Origin: Clostridium_AM sp900759715
GTDB lineage: Bacteria; Bacillota; Clostridia; Clostridiales; Clostridiaceae
DNA length: 64,000 bases
Reading direction: 5' to 3'
NCBI GenBank assembly: GCA_900759715.1
Contig: CAAEXF010000016.1
Coordinates: 1-64,000, forward strand
This document shows positions 53,630-63,580 of the stretch, one piece after another. Numbering within the stretch: position 1 is the stretch's first letter; every line of letters starts with the position of its first letter. The translations under genes were made by a program, and so were the position numbers. The notes beneath the pieces are model-generated. The model was not told the DNA's origin. It was given only the letters and a program-made list of their open reading frames with translations, and searched no databases.

Positions 53630-54118
53630 ATGAATAGAATTGATAAAAATAACTATTATTTAGATATATGTGAGACTGTATTAGAGAGAGGAACTTGCTT
53701 AAGGCGTAACTTTGCGGCTATAATAGTCAAAAATGATGAGATTATGTCGACAGGATATACAGGAGCTCCTAGAGGAAGAAAAAATTGCTGTGATTTAGGT
53801 TACTGTAAAAGAGAGGAACTAAAGGTACCAAGAGGTACACGTTACGAATTGTGTAGATCCGTTCATGCAGAGCAAAATGCTATTATATCTGCTAGAAGAC
53901 AAGATATGATAGGCTCAACTATGTATCTAGTTGGCAGGGAATGTAGTTCTGGAGAATATGTATATAATGCTTCTCCTTGTTCACTATGCAAGAGGTTTAT
54001 AATTAATTCAGGAATTGAAAAAGTTATAATACGTGATACTAAGACAGATTATAGAGAAATAAGCGTAGATGAATGGATTGAAAATGACGATTCTCTAGAA
54101 GGCGATGGATGTTATTAA
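53630..54118 (+). CDS. Deoxycytidylate deaminase family protein
   Basis: The 162-residue zinc enzyme converts dCMP to dUMP. Zinc ligands and the catalytic Glu are in SVHAEQNAI and PCSLCKRFI. GYTGAPRG and the extra cysteine-rich stretch (NCCDLGYCKRE) match the ComEB-type family. Start ATG 53630 behind TTGGAGGAAG; the TTG at 53618 is in front of the ribosome site. Confidence 0.92.
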   Translation: MNRIDKNNYYLDICETVLERGTCLRRNFAAIIVKNDEIMSTGYTGAPRGRKNCCDLGYCKREELKVPRGTRYELCRSVHAEQNAIISARRQDMIGSTMYLVGRECSSGEYVYNASPCSLCKRFIINSGIEKVIIRDTKTDYREISVDEWIENDDSLEGDGCY

Positions 54119-54190
54119 GTGGCAGCAACAATACTGTGTCTATTAGATCTAACTAAATATTGCTTAATATAAATTAAGGAAGGTTAACTT

Positions 54191-55219
54191 ATGGATAAAT
54201 TATATGTTTTAGCATTGGTTTCAATAATAATCTCTGCTATGCTTACACCAGTTATTAAAAAATTTGCAGTAAAGATAAAAGTTATAGATATTCCAAAGGA
54301 TAACAGAAGAGTACATAAAAAACCTATACCACTTCTAGGTGGGTTAGCAATATACTTTTCTTTTGTATTAACTTTAGTGTTGAAAACAGGAAAGTTATCT
54401 CAATCAGAAATGGGAATACTAATAGGTGCTACGATTATAGCCTTAGGTGGTTTCCTGGATGATAAATTCGAAATAAGGCCGTGGCAAAAGCTTTTATTTC
54501 AGATAACTGCTGCATTGGTATTAACCATATATGAAGTTAAAATAGTTTATATAACAAATCCAATAAGCAGCGCAGAACTTTCTATGAGCATAGGATTATT
54601 TTCAATTCCACTTACTATAATTTGGGTGGTTGGTATTACTAATGCTCTAAACTTAATAGATGGTCTAGATGGTTTAGCAGCAGGAGTTGCTTTTATTTCT
54701 GCAGTCACTATTTTTATCATAGCTTTTCTAAATGGTAGAAATGAAGCGGCAGTATTAACTGTGATATTAGCTGGAGCTATACTAGGTTTCTTACCTTATA
54801 ATTTTAATCCAGCTTCTATATTTATGGGAGATACAGGGGCGCAATTATTAGGGTTTTTATTAGCAGCGATATCTATAAAAGGAACTATAAAGTCTGCAAC
54901 AGCTTTTGCAATTGCTGTACCTCTTCTTGCACTTGGAATACCGATATATGATACGCTTTTTGCTATGATTAGGAGGAAGATAAATGGGAAGCCTATAATG
55001 CAGGCAGATAAAGGACATCTGCATCATAGATTATTAGACATGGGACTTAATCAAAGGCAGGCAGTTATAATCATGTATCTAATAAGTGCTGTACTAGGTA
55101 GTTTTGCGATAATAGCAATGCAGATAAGCACTCAGAGGGCCTATTTCCTTCTTGCTGTTGTCATGGTGGTTCTAGTAATAATAGCTTGGAAATTTGGTTT
55201 TTTTGAACATAGAGAATAA
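54191..55219 (+). CDS. tagO: Undecaprenyl-phosphate GlcNAc-1-phosphate transferase
   Basis: The 342-residue membrane enzyme of the MraY/WecA family starts teichoic acid or other surface polymer synthesis on the lipid carrier. It has about ten helices, the metal-binding GGFLDDKFEIRPWQK, the NLIDGLDGLAAG motif and the HLHHRLLDMG loop. Just upstream of wecB, which supplies ManNAc for the same lipid intermediate. Confidence 0.92.
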   Translation: MDKLYVLALVSIIISAMLTPVIKKFAVKIKVIDIPKDNRRVHKKPIPLLGGLAIYFSFVLTLVLKTGKLSQSEMGILIGATIIALGGFLDDKFEIRPWQKLLFQITAALVLTIYEVKIVYITNPISSAELSMSIGLFSIPLTIIWVVGITNALNLIDGLDGLAAGVAFISAVTIFIIAFLNGRNEAAVLTVILAGAILGFLPYNFNPASIFMGDTGAQLLGFLLAAISIKGTIKSATAFAIAVPLLALGIPIYDTLFAMIRRKINGKPIMQADKGHLHHRLLDMGLNQRQAVIIMYLISAVLGSFAIIAMQISTQRAYFLLAVVMVVLVIIAWKFGFFEHRE

Positions 55220-55280
55220 TTGGTATCTAGGTAACAGTAACAAAGAATAGTTGCCTTGGAGCTAAAATGGAGGTATATTT

Positions 55281-56429
55281 ATGGAAAAAGTTAAGGTTAT
55301 TACGATATTTGGAACAAGACCTGAAGCAATAAAAATGGCGCCTTTGGTCAAGGAGCTTGAGAAAAACCCAAATATAGAAAATAAGGTTTGTGTAACAGCA
55401 CAACACAGGCAGATGCTGGATCAAGTATTAGATTTGTTTGATATTACTCCTGATTTTGACTTGAACATTATGCAAAGTAAGCAAACCCTTACAGGTATAA
55501 CTACAAGAGTACTAGAGGGACTTGAAGATATATTTGAAAAAGAAAACCCTAATCTAGTTCTTGTGCATGGAGATACCACAACAACTTTTGCTGGCGCTTT
55601 AGCAGCATTTTACCAAAAAATAAAAGTTGGACATGTGGAAGCAGGGCTCAGAACCTTTGACAAATATTTTCCATTCCCTGAGGAGATGAATAGAAAACTT
55701 ACAGGTTCAATGGCAGATTTGCATTTTGCGCCAACAGCAGGTTCAAAGAGTAATCTTTTAAGAGAAGGAATTGATGAAAAAGACATATTTGTTACTGGAA
55801 ATACTGTTATAGATGCTATGGAATTTACAGTAGAGGATAGTTATGTATTTAACAATGTGGAGCTTAATGGTATAGAATACAATAAAAAGAAAGTAATAAT
55901 GGTTACAGCACACAGAAGAGAAAATTGGGGAGATGGAATCGAAAATATATGTAATGCTTTAAAAAGAATTGTTGAAGAGAACAACGATGTAGAGATAGTA
56001 TATTTAGTTCATCTAAATCCAGTAGTTAAGGATGTTGTTTATAGAATTCTAGGTGGAGTACCAAGAGTGCACTTATTACCACCATTAGATACAAAGGAAA
56101 CTCATAATCTAATGAATAGATGTTTTATGGTTATGACAGACTCTGGTGGGCTTCAGGAGGAGGCGCCGCACTTAGGAAAGCCAGTACTGGTTTTAAGAGA
56201 TGTTACTGAAAGACCAGAGGCTGTAAAGGCAGGCACTGTTAAGCTTGTTGGCACAGATATAACTACTATACTAAATGCAGCTAATGAATTAATAAGAAAT
56301 TCAGCAGAATATGATAAAATGAGTAGAGCTATAAATCCTTACGGTGATGGTAAAGCTTCAGAAAGAATTGTGCATGCAATATTAAACTATTTTGGGATTC
56401 AAAAAATGAAATATGAGGAATTTAGCTAG
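55281..56429 (+). CDS. wecB: UDP-N-acetylglucosamine 2-epimerase
   Basis: The 382-residue non-hydrolysing epimerase makes UDP-ManNAc. It opens VITIFGTRPEAIKMAPLV and has VHGDTTTTFAGALAA, VEAGLRTF, TAHRRENWG and MTDSGGLQEEAPHLGKP. Ribosome site TGGAGG. Forms a surface-polymer pair with tagO. The last codons overlap the stem of a terminator. Confidence 0.95.
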   Translation: MEKVKVITIFGTRPEAIKMAPLVKELEKNPNIENKVCVTAQHRQMLDQVLDLFDITPDFDLNIMQSKQTLTGITTRVLEGLEDIFEKENPNLVLVHGDTTTTFAGALAAFYQKIKVGHVEAGLRTFDKYFPFPEEMNRKLTGSMADLHFAPTAGSKSNLLREGIDEKDIFVTGNTVIDAMEFTVEDSYVFNNVELNGIEYNKKKVIMVTAHRRENWGDGIENICNALKRIVEENNDVEIVYLVHLNPVVKDVVYRILGGVPRVHLLPPLDTKETHNLMNRCFMVMTDSGGLQEEAPHLGKPVLVLRDVTERPEAVKAGTVKLVGTDITTILNAANELIRNSAEYDKMSRAINPYGDGKASERIVHAILNYFGIQKMKYEEFS

Positions 56430-56460
56430 AAAGTAATTTCTAGCTATTCTTTTTTTTATT
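56424..56460 (+). terminator. Terminator overlapping the end of wecB
   Basis: AGCTAGAAA pairs with TTTCTAGCT around GTAA, then ATTC and an eight-T run. Confidence 0.9.
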
Positions 56461-57103
56461 GCAATTTTGTGACATATTATTGCAATTTTATTATGTGTTA
56501 ATTCTAACATTATGATGAATTGTTTTAATTTTATGACATATTATTATAATTTTATAGTATATTGTTGTAATTTTATAGTATATTATAAATAAAAAATATA
56601 TATTAAGCATAAAAAATCTAATTGAAACCTGGAGAAAAAGGAGTTATTATATTAAATAAGTATAAATTTTTCTTTTAAATGACTTATAAATCTATAGTGT
56701 AAATGATAAATAGCATAAAAAATGTAAAAAGAGTAGTCTAATTAAAGAAAAAGTAATTTTATTTATTAAATTTTATGAAAAAATATCATTTATAATGCAT
56801 GTATATACAAATAATATGTCAAAAAAATTATATTATTTAGACAATTGCAATATTGAATAACTAAAGGAATTAAAGCGTTTGGACTTAATATTATAAATTT
56901 TCAATATTTTTAGAAAAATGCATCGATAATGAGTGATATTTGTTAATTGAAGTAAATTAAATAAATTTAAAGTAATGAAGATAAAATAGAATTATATTGT
57001 TAAAAAATCGACTATTAAGGCTAAATATTAAGATTATAGAGAGAATGCAGGATTTTATTTATATTTCCTAAGATTATATAATAGATTATCATGTAAATAT
57101 TCT
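56461..57103. other. AT-rich gap before the ATP synthase operon, with degenerate repeats
   Basis: About 640 bp without a gene. From 56461 to about 56590 a word of roughly 21 bp (AATTTTATGACATATTATT, AATTTTATAGTATATTGTT and similar) recurs about six times. The rest is A/T-rich with no hairpin of note. The promoter of the atp operon must lie at its right part; no site is clear enough to name. Confidence 0.5.
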
Positions 57104-57116
57104 GGAGGAATTGAAA

Positions 57117-57482
57117 GTGCAAAATGACCTTCAATATATGTTCAGAAAAGTTATACTTTTTGACATAATACTAGCCTTAATTTTGGGCGGTACAACCTAT
57201 TATTTTTTTAAGGATTATGTGTTTATAGTTCTTTTTGGTTTAAGTTTAGCTGTCATAAGTTTTGTTTTAAATGGAATAATAACTGAATACATACTTTTAA
57301 AAAAGACTGGTAAGTATAAAACAGTTGCGCTTATATCTTATATAATAAAAATAGTAACCATTTCTGGTATAGCGGTAATATTATTCAATCAAAATAAACT
57401 TAATGTGATTGCTTATATGTTGGGATATAGTTCTCATTTTATATCTCTAACATTATATGGAATAAACCTAAACAATCAATAA
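57117..57482 (+). CDS. atpI: ATP synthase protein I
   Basis: The 121-residue membrane protein has four helices (DIILALILGGTTYYF, VLFGLSLAVISFVL and two more). Leads the atp operon, as AtpI usually does; it helps c-ring assembly or magnesium supply. Sequence is poorly conserved, so the call rests on position and topology. Start GTG 57117, 8 bases after GGAGG; TTG 57111 is too close. Confidence 0.8.
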   Translation: MQNDLQYMFRKVILFDIILALILGGTTYYFFKDYVFIVLFGLSLAVISFVLNGIITEYILLKKTGKYKTVALISYIIKIVTISGIAVILFNQNKLNVIAYMLGYSSHFISLTLYGINLNNQ

Positions 57483-57516
57483 TTTATTAATAATTTTTAT
57501 GAAAGGGAGTGATTAT

Positions 57517-58197
57517 TTGGAAAAGTTCGAACCTTTGTTTTATCTGAATTTATTAGGATATAAATTCGGTGTCACTGAAAGTTTATTATTTCAGTGGATA
57601 TTAATAGCCATAATTAGTATAATAGCTATAATTTCCACTAGGAACTTAAATAAAGTTCCAAATAGAAAACAAAGTGTTGTAGAAATTGTCGTGGAAACAT
57701 TTAATTCACTTGTCAGGGAAAACATGGGTGAAGGTTATTCAGCTTTTGTTCCATACATAGGAACCTTAGCAATTTTTCTTTTATCTATGAATTTATTAGG
57801 CTTATTTGGTCTTAAGCCACCTACACTAGATTTTAGTGTAGTTGCAGGACTCGCACTAATATCATTTGTAGTTGTACAAGTGAATGCTATTAAAAAAATA
57901 GGTATGGGACATTACTTTGGAGGGTATTTCAAACCATTCGCAGCATTGCTTCCATTAAACCTTGTAGAAAGATTTATGCTTCCTATATCACTTACACTGA
58001 GACTTTTTGGTAACATGACAGCAGCCTTTGTTGTTATGGAGATGGTTTATGGAGCATTAGGACACCTAGGATGGATAGCACAAATTGGTATACCAGTACC
58101 TCTTCATGCATATTTTGATGTGTTTGATGGTACAATTCAAATGGTTATATTTATGATGTTAACAATGGTTAACATAAAGATTATAGCAGATCACTAA
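57517..58197 (+). CDS. atpB: ATP synthase Fo subunit a
   Basis: The 226-residue membrane protein forms the ion half-channels. The essential arginine is in SLTLRLFGNMTAAFV, and the last helix contains FDGTIQMVIFMMLTMVNI. Start TTG 57517 with GGGAG 7 bases before; the ATG at 57499 is upstream of that site. Confidence 0.94.
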   Translation: MEKFEPLFYLNLLGYKFGVTESLLFQWILIAIISIIAIISTRNLNKVPNRKQSVVEIVVETFNSLVRENMGEGYSAFVPYIGTLAIFLLSMNLLGLFGLKPPTLDFSVVAGLALISFVVVQVNAIKKIGMGHYFGGYFKPFAALLPLNLVERFMLPISLTLRLFGNMTAAFVVMEMVYGALGHLGWIAQIGIPVPLHAYFDVFDGTIQMVIFMMLTMVNIKIIADH

Positions 58198-58259
58198 TTT
58201 ATAGTTATCAATTTAATTTAATATAACATAATTTAAACAATTTTTAAGGAGGAAGAAAA

Positions 58260-58508
58260 ATGGGTAATATTGATCCAAAAGCATTTATATCAGGAATGGC
58301 AGCTATAGGTGCAGGATTAGCTGCAATAGGTTGTTTAGGTGGAGGAATTGGAACAGGTAATGCTGCTGGAAAAGCAGTTGAAGGTGTTTCAAGACAGCCA
58401 GAAGCAAGTGGAAAAATAATTAGTACAATGGTTATAGGTGCTGCATTCTCAGAAGCAACATCTATCTATGCGTTACTAGTTGCACTATTATTAATATTTA
58501 AATCATAA
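58260..58508 (+). CDS. atpE: ATP synthase Fo subunit c
   Basis: The 82-residue hairpin has a GGGIGTGNAAGKAVEGVSRQPEA loop and the ion-binding glutamate in AAFSEATSIYAL. Positions that bind sodium in Ilyobacter (Gln32, Ser66) are Thr and Ala here, which favours proton coupling. Strong AAGGAGGAAG site, as expected for the subunit made in most copies. Confidence 0.95.
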   Translation: MGNIDPKAFISGMAAIGAGLAAIGCLGGGIGTGNAAGKAVEGVSRQPEASGKIISTMVIGAAFSEATSIYALLVALLLIFKS

Positions 58509-58566
58509 TAAATAGTGCTCAAGGCACTATTTAAATCTATGCCTGAAGGGAGGCTTTTATAATAGT

Positions 58567-59046
58567 ATGGAGATACATATTCCTCAACTTATTGCTACTA
58601 TAATAAATTTTGCAATACTATTTTTTATCCTAAGGCATTTTCTATTTAATAAAGTTAATGACACTATCAATAGCAGACAAAATGAGATAGTTAATAAGAT
58701 AAACAAAACTGAAGAAGACATGAAAAAAGCCGAAGAATTAAAAATAGAAAATGAAACTAACTTAAAACAAGCTAGAGAACAGGGTAAGACTATAGTAGAA
58801 GAATATAAAATAAAAGCCGAAAAAGTTTCCTCAGAAGTAATAAATGAAGCTCGTGAAGAAGCTGAAACTATAATTGAGAGAGCAAGAACGGAAGCAGGTA
58901 GAGAAAAAGAAAAAGCTGCTGACGAGATAAAGGGTCAGGTTGTAGACTTAGCTGTTTTAATATCTTCAAAAGCTTTAGAACAATCTATTGATGAAGAACA
59001 ACACAGGAGACTTATAAAGGATTTTATAGCTAAGGTAGGTATCTAA
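58567..59046 (+). CDS. atpF: ATP synthase Fo subunit b
   Basis: The 159-residue stator subunit has one N-terminal membrane helix (LIATIINFAILFFILRHFLF) and a long charged coiled coil (EEAETIIERARTEAGREKEK). Ends with EEQHRRLIKDFIAKVGI. 2 bp before atpH. Confidence 0.95.
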   Translation: MEIHIPQLIATIINFAILFFILRHFLFNKVNDTINSRQNEIVNKINKTEEDMKKAEELKIENETNLKQAREQGKTIVEEYKIKAEKVSSEVINEAREEAETIIERARTEAGREKEKAADEIKGQVVDLAVLISSKALEQSIDEEQHRRLIKDFIAKVGI

Positions 59047-59048
59047 CT

Positions 59049-59588
59049 ATGCATGAATATTTAGATAGGAGATACGCTCTTGCACTTTACAAAGTTGCAG
59101 AGGAAAAAGGAAAAGTAGAGCAGTATTTAGAAGAATTAAAAAATATTGTAGTTCTTATGAATAATGATGAAGACTTCATGAAGCTCATCAGACATCCTCA
59201 GGTTAGTACTTCAAGCAAAAAGAAACTATTTACTGATATATTTAAAAGTAAAATAGATGAGGATTTACTATCTTTTTTACTTGTATTAATAGATAAAGGC
59301 AGAATCTTAGAGCTCGAAGGCAAACTTAGGGAAATGGAGAAAATAAATCTTGAGAGAAATAATACTGTTATAGCTAAGGTTAAAACAGTTGTTTCATTAC
59401 AAGATGATGAGAAGAATAGTCTAATCAAAAAACTTGAAAAAAAATTCGATAAGAAGATTTTACTGGAAGAAGAGTTAGATCCGGGTATACTTGGAGGCGT
59501 CTATGTTCAAGTTAACAATGAGGTAATAGATGGAACAGTAAAATCCAAGATTGATGAAATGAAAAAATTAATGCTTAAGAGAGAATAG
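59049..59588 (+). CDS. atpH: ATP synthase F1 subunit delta
   Basis: The 179-residue stator subunit links b to the alpha3beta3 head. RRYALALYKVAEEKGKVEQY at the N-terminus and the C-terminal LEEELDPGILGGVYVQVNNEVIDGT-type block (split here as DPGILGG and DGTVKSKIDEM) are typical. Starts 2 bp after atpF. Confidence 0.94.
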   Translation: MHEYLDRRYALALYKVAEEKGKVEQYLEELKNIVVLMNNDEDFMKLIRHPQVSTSSKKKLFTDIFKSKIDEDLLSFLLVLIDKGRILELEGKLREMEKINLERNNTVIAKVKTVVSLQDDEKNSLIKKLEKKFDKKILLEEELDPGILGGVYVQVNNEVIDGTVKSKIDEMKKLMLKRE

Positions 59589-59598
59589 AGGTGAGCCT

Positions 59599-61113
59599 AT
59601 GAACATAAAACCTGAAGAAATAACTTCAATTATCAAACAAGAAATACAAAAGTATGAAAAGAAAATCGAGACAGTTGATTCAGGTACAATAATTCAAATA
59701 GGTGATGGTATAGCCAGAGTTTATGGTCTTAGTGAATGTATGGCAGGAGAACTTTTAGAGTTCCCAAATGATGTTTATGGTATGGCTCTAAACCTTGAAC
59801 AGGACAACGTTGGTTGTGTTCTGTTAGGTTCTGAAAAAGGTATAAAAGAGGGAGATATAGTTAAGAGAACTGGAAAAGTTGTTGAAGTACCAGTTGGTGA
59901 TGCAATTATTGGTAGGGTTGTAAACGCATTAGGGCAACCTATAGATGGAAAAGGACCAATAAAAACAGCAGCAACAAGACCAGTTGAACTTATAGCTCCT
60001 GGAGTTATAACAAGACAGTCTGTTAAACAGCCATTACAAACAGGTTTAAAAGCTATAGACTCAATGATACCAATTGGAAAAGGTCAAAGAGAACTTATAA
60101 TAGGAGACAGACAGACAGGTAAAACTGCAATAGCTACAGATACAATAATAAACCAAAAAGGTAAAGACGTTATATGTATATATGTTGCTATAGGACAAAA
60201 ACAGTCAACTGTTGCACATATAGTTAATAACCTTACAGAAATGGGCGCTATGGACTATACAATAGTTGTATCAGCTACAGCAGCAGAAACATCTCCATTG
60301 CAATATCTTTCACCATATACTGGTTGTACAATGGGCGAACATTTCATGCACCAGGGAAAAGATGTACTTATAATATATGATGATTTGTCTAAACACGCTG
60401 TTGCATATAGAACAATGTCATTATTACTTCGTAGACCACCAGGAAGAGAAGCGTACCCTGGAGATGTATTCTATGTACACTCAAGACTTCTTGAAAGAGC
60501 AGCAAAACTTTCAGATAAGCTTGGGGGAGGATCACTTACAGCGCTTCCTATAATAGAAACTCTTGCAGGAGATGTTACTGCTTACATACCAACTAACGTT
60601 ATTTCTATAACAGATGGACAGATATTCCTTGAGTCTGAATTATTCTATGCAGGACAAAGACCAGCTGTTAATGCTGGTATATCAGTATCCAGAGTTGGTG
60701 GTAATGCTCAAATTAAAGCTATGAAACAAGTTGCAGGATCATTAAGACTTGACCTTGCTCAATATAGAGAACTTGCTGCCTTTGCTCAATTTGGTTCAGA
60801 CCTTGATAGAGAATCAAAGAAAAGACTTGAAAAAGGTAAGAGGCTTACAGAAATACTAAAACAACCACAATATAAGCCTGTGCCAGTAGAAAAGCAAGTA
60901 ATGATTCTTTATGCAGGTGTTAAAGAACATCTAATGGATGTTCCAGTTGATAAAATTGGCCAGTTTGAAAAAGGCTTCATGGAATACATGGATACACACT
61001 ATAAAGAAATAGGTCAAGAAATAATAGAAAAGAAAGTTTTATCTGACGAATTAAGCAAGAAACTTAGTGATGCTATAGAAGAATATAAAAAAATATTTTT
61101 AGCAGAGGTATAA
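59599..61113 (+). CDS. atpA: ATP synthase F1 subunit alpha
   Basis: The 504-residue non-catalytic nucleotide-binding subunit has the P-loop GDRQTGKTAIATD at about residues 168-180, the arginine-finger region PAVNAGISVSRVGGNAQ, and DLAQYRELAAFAQFGSDLD. Start ATG after AGAGGTGAG. Normal length. Confidence 0.97.
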   Translation: MNIKPEEITSIIKQEIQKYEKKIETVDSGTIIQIGDGIARVYGLSECMAGELLEFPNDVYGMALNLEQDNVGCVLLGSEKGIKEGDIVKRTGKVVEVPVGDAIIGRVVNALGQPIDGKGPIKTAATRPVELIAPGVITRQSVKQPLQTGLKAIDSMIPIGKGQRELIIGDRQTGKTAIATDTIINQKGKDVICIYVAIGQKQSTVAHIVNNLTEMGAMDYTIVVSATAAETSPLQYLSPYTGCTMGEHFMHQGKDVLIIYDDLSKHAVAYRTMSLLLRRPPGREAYPGDVFYVHSRLLERAAKLSDKLGGGSLTALPIIETLAGDVTAYIPTNVISITDGQIFLESELFYAGQRPAVNAGISVSRVGGNAQIKAMKQVAGSLRLDLAQYRELAAFAQFGSDLDRESKKRLEKGKRLTEILKQPQYKPVPVEKQVMILYAGVKEHLMDVPVDKIGQFEKGFMEYMDTHYKEIGQEIIEKKVLSDELSKKLSDAIEEYKKIFLAEV

Positions 61114-61137
61114 TTTTTCCTTTGCGGGAGGTGAAGT

Positions 61138-61989
61138 ATGGCAGGGGCAGGACTTGTTGCAATTAAGAGAAGAATTAAATCAATAACCAGTACCCAAAAA
61201 ATAACAAAAGCCATGGGACTTATTGCCACCTCTAAACTCAGAAAGGTTAGAAATAAACTTGAGTTAAATGATAAATACTCTCAATCCTTTAGTGCTGTTA
61301 TGAGTCAGTTTGTTAACGGTGCTGAGGAAAGTAGTATTTATATACATGGTAATAAAGGTGCAAAGAAACTTTACATTACACTAAATTCAGATACAGGGCT
61401 TTGTGGTGGATTTAATGCCAATGTTGTAAATACAGCAGCAGGGATAATAGGAAAAGATAGAGAAGACTCTTTATTACTTTCAGTAGGTCAAAAGGGAAGA
61501 ATGTACTTTAATAGGTTGAATTTTAAAACAACCGCAGAGTATGTAGATATACCGGATGTTCCTACACTACAAGAAGCAAGTGCTATTACATATAAAGTAT
61601 TAGATATGTATCGCAATTCTGAAGTTGGAGAGGCTTATGTAATATATACAAGATTTCATTCTACTGTAAAACAGGTGGTTACTGTAGAAAAAATACTTCC
61701 TTTAGAAAGTAAAGATTCAGAAGTAAAAAAACATTTTGTTAAGTTTGAACCATCTATCGATGAGATGATAGATGAAGTAATAGTTATGCAGTTAAAACAA
61801 CAGATATTAAACTTTATGCTTCATGCAAAAGCAAGTGAACAAGGATCAAGAATGACTGCAATGGATGGGGCAACAAAGAATGCTAATGAGTTATTAGATG
61901 CACTTAACCTTAAATACAATAGAGAAAGACAAGGCGCTATAACTCAAGAAATATCCGAAATAGTCGGAGGAGCAGAAGCTCAAAAGTAA
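61138..61989 (+). CDS. atpG: ATP synthase F1 subunit gamma
   Basis: The 283-residue central stalk subunit. The N-terminal helix RIKSITSTQKITKAMGLIA and the C-terminal helix SRMTAMDGATKNANELLDAL form the rotating coiled coil; NSDTGLCGGFNANV lies between. Ribosome site GGGAGGTG. Confidence 0.96.
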   Translation: MAGAGLVAIKRRIKSITSTQKITKAMGLIATSKLRKVRNKLELNDKYSQSFSAVMSQFVNGAEESSIYIHGNKGAKKLYITLNSDTGLCGGFNANVVNTAAGIIGKDREDSLLLSVGQKGRMYFNRLNFKTTAEYVDIPDVPTLQEASAITYKVLDMYRNSEVGEAYVIYTRFHSTVKQVVTVEKILPLESKDSEVKKHFVKFEPSIDEMIDEVIVMQLKQQILNFMLHAKASEQGSRMTAMDGATKNANELLDALNLKYNRERQGAITQEISEIVGGAEAQK

Positions 61990-62004
61990 GGAGGGACACT
62001 ACTA

Positions 62005-63399
62005 ATGCCAAACGTAGGCAAAGTTGTTCAGGTTATAGGACCTGTAGTAGATATAAAGTTTAGCACAGATAACCTTCCTAACATATACAATTCCATAGAA
62101 ATAAATGTAGGTGATAGAAAGCTTATAGCAGAAGTTGCCCAACATGTTGGGGATGATATAGTTAGAACGATATCTATGGAAGCAACAGATGGTTTAAAAA
62201 GAGGTATGGAAGCTACTGATACAGGAGCACCTATATCTGTACCGGTTGGAGAACCAGTTTTAGGAAGACTTTTTAACTTATTAGGACAGCCAATCGATGA
62301 AGCTGGAGAAGTTGTTGCGGATAAATTTTATCCTATTCATAGACCAGCACCAAGTTTTGAAGATCAATCTGTAGAACCAGAAATGTTTGAAACTGGTATT
62401 AAGGTTATAGATCTTCTTGCGCCATACCAAAGAGGTGGAAAAATAGGACTATTTGGTGGTGCCGGAGTTGGTAAAACAGTTCTTATTCAGGAATTAATAA
62501 ACAATATAGCAAAACAACATGGTGGTTTATCAGTATTCACCGGTGTTGGAGAAAGAACAAGAGAAGGTAATGACCTTTATTATGAAATGAAAGAATCTGG
62601 AGTTATTGACAAAACTGCATTAGTATTTGGTCAGATGAATGAGCCGCCAGGAGCGAGAATGAGAGTTGCTCTAGCAGGTCTTACTATGGCTGAATATTTC
62701 AGAGATCAAGGCCAAGATGTGCTTCTATTTATAGACAACATATTCAGATTTACGCAAGCTGGTTCAGAGGTTTCAGCGCTACTTGGAAGAATACCAAGTG
62801 CCGTTGGATATCAACCAACACTTGCAACTGAAATGGGTGCTCTTCAGGAAAGAATAACTTCAACAAAGCAAGGTTCTATTACATCCGTTCAGGCTGTATA
62901 TGTACCTGCCGATGACTTGACTGACCCAGCGCCAGCAACTACATTCTCTCACCTTGATGCTACAACAGTTCTTTCAAGAGCTATATCAGAACTTGGAATA
63001 TATCCTGCAGTTGACCCACTAGAGTCAAGTTCAAGAATACTTGATCCAAGAATAGTTGGAGATGAGCATTATGCTGTAGCTTCTGATGTTAAGCATATAC
63101 TTCAGAGATATAGAGAATTGCAAGATATTATAGCAATCCTTGGTGTAGATGAACTTTCAGAAACAGATAGATTAGTAGTTATAAGAGCTAGAAGAATTCA
63201 AAGATTCTTATCACAACCATTTACTGTTGCTGAACAATTTACAGGAATGAAGGGTGCATATGTTCCTATAAAAGAAACTGTAAGAGGATTTAGAGAACTA
63301 CTTGATGGTAAATATGATAATTTACCAGAAGCAGCATTCTTATTTGCAGGAACTATAGAAGAAGTAGTAGGAAAAGCAAAAGCTATGATGGAAAGTTAA
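62005..63399 (+). CDS. atpD: ATP synthase F1 subunit beta
   Basis: The 464-residue catalytic subunit has the P-loop GGAGVGKTVLI at about residues 150-160, GERTREGNDLYYEM with the catalytic glutamate, LLFIDNIFRFTQAG (Walker B) and ALLGRIPSAVGYQPTL. Start ATG after AAGGAGGG. An unusually long 181-bp gap with a palindrome separates it from atpC. Confidence 0.97.
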   Translation: MPNVGKVVQVIGPVVDIKFSTDNLPNIYNSIEINVGDRKLIAEVAQHVGDDIVRTISMEATDGLKRGMEATDTGAPISVPVGEPVLGRLFNLLGQPIDEAGEVVADKFYPIHRPAPSFEDQSVEPEMFETGIKVIDLLAPYQRGGKIGLFGGAGVGKTVLIQELINNIAKQHGGLSVFTGVGERTREGNDLYYEMKESGVIDKTALVFGQMNEPPGARMRVALAGLTMAEYFRDQGQDVLLFIDNIFRFTQAGSEVSALLGRIPSAVGYQPTLATEMGALQERITSTKQGSITSVQAVYVPADDLTDPAPATTFSHLDATTVLSRAISELGIYPAVDPLESSSRILDPRIVGDEHYAVASDVKHILQRYRELQDIIAILGVDELSETDRLVVIRARRIQRFLSQPFTVAEQFTGMKGAYVPIKETVRGFRELLDGKYDNLPEAAFLFAGTIEEVVGKAKAMMES

Positions 63400-63408
63400 T
63401 ATTTAATT

Positions 63409-63442
63409 ATAAAGTTAGACAGTATATACTGTCTAACTTTAT
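63409..63442. other. Perfect 34-bp palindrome between atpD and atpC
   Basis: ATAAAGTTAGACAGTAT is followed at once by its exact reverse complement. No T run follows. It could attenuate or process the mRNA and so lower atpC output, or bind a protein as DNA. The remainder of the gap to 63580 has a small hairpin, GCTCCAGTTTTGGAGT. Confidence 0.7.
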
Positions 63443-63580
63443 GTATATGTGTAGTAGGGTAGGAACTGCCCGAATTGAAGCCTGTGGAGAATAATATAGT
63501 TTTGGTTTATATGTATGTTCTTAGAAACAGGAAGCTCCAGTTTTGGAGTTGTTCACATTACTTGTGAGAAGGAGATTAAT

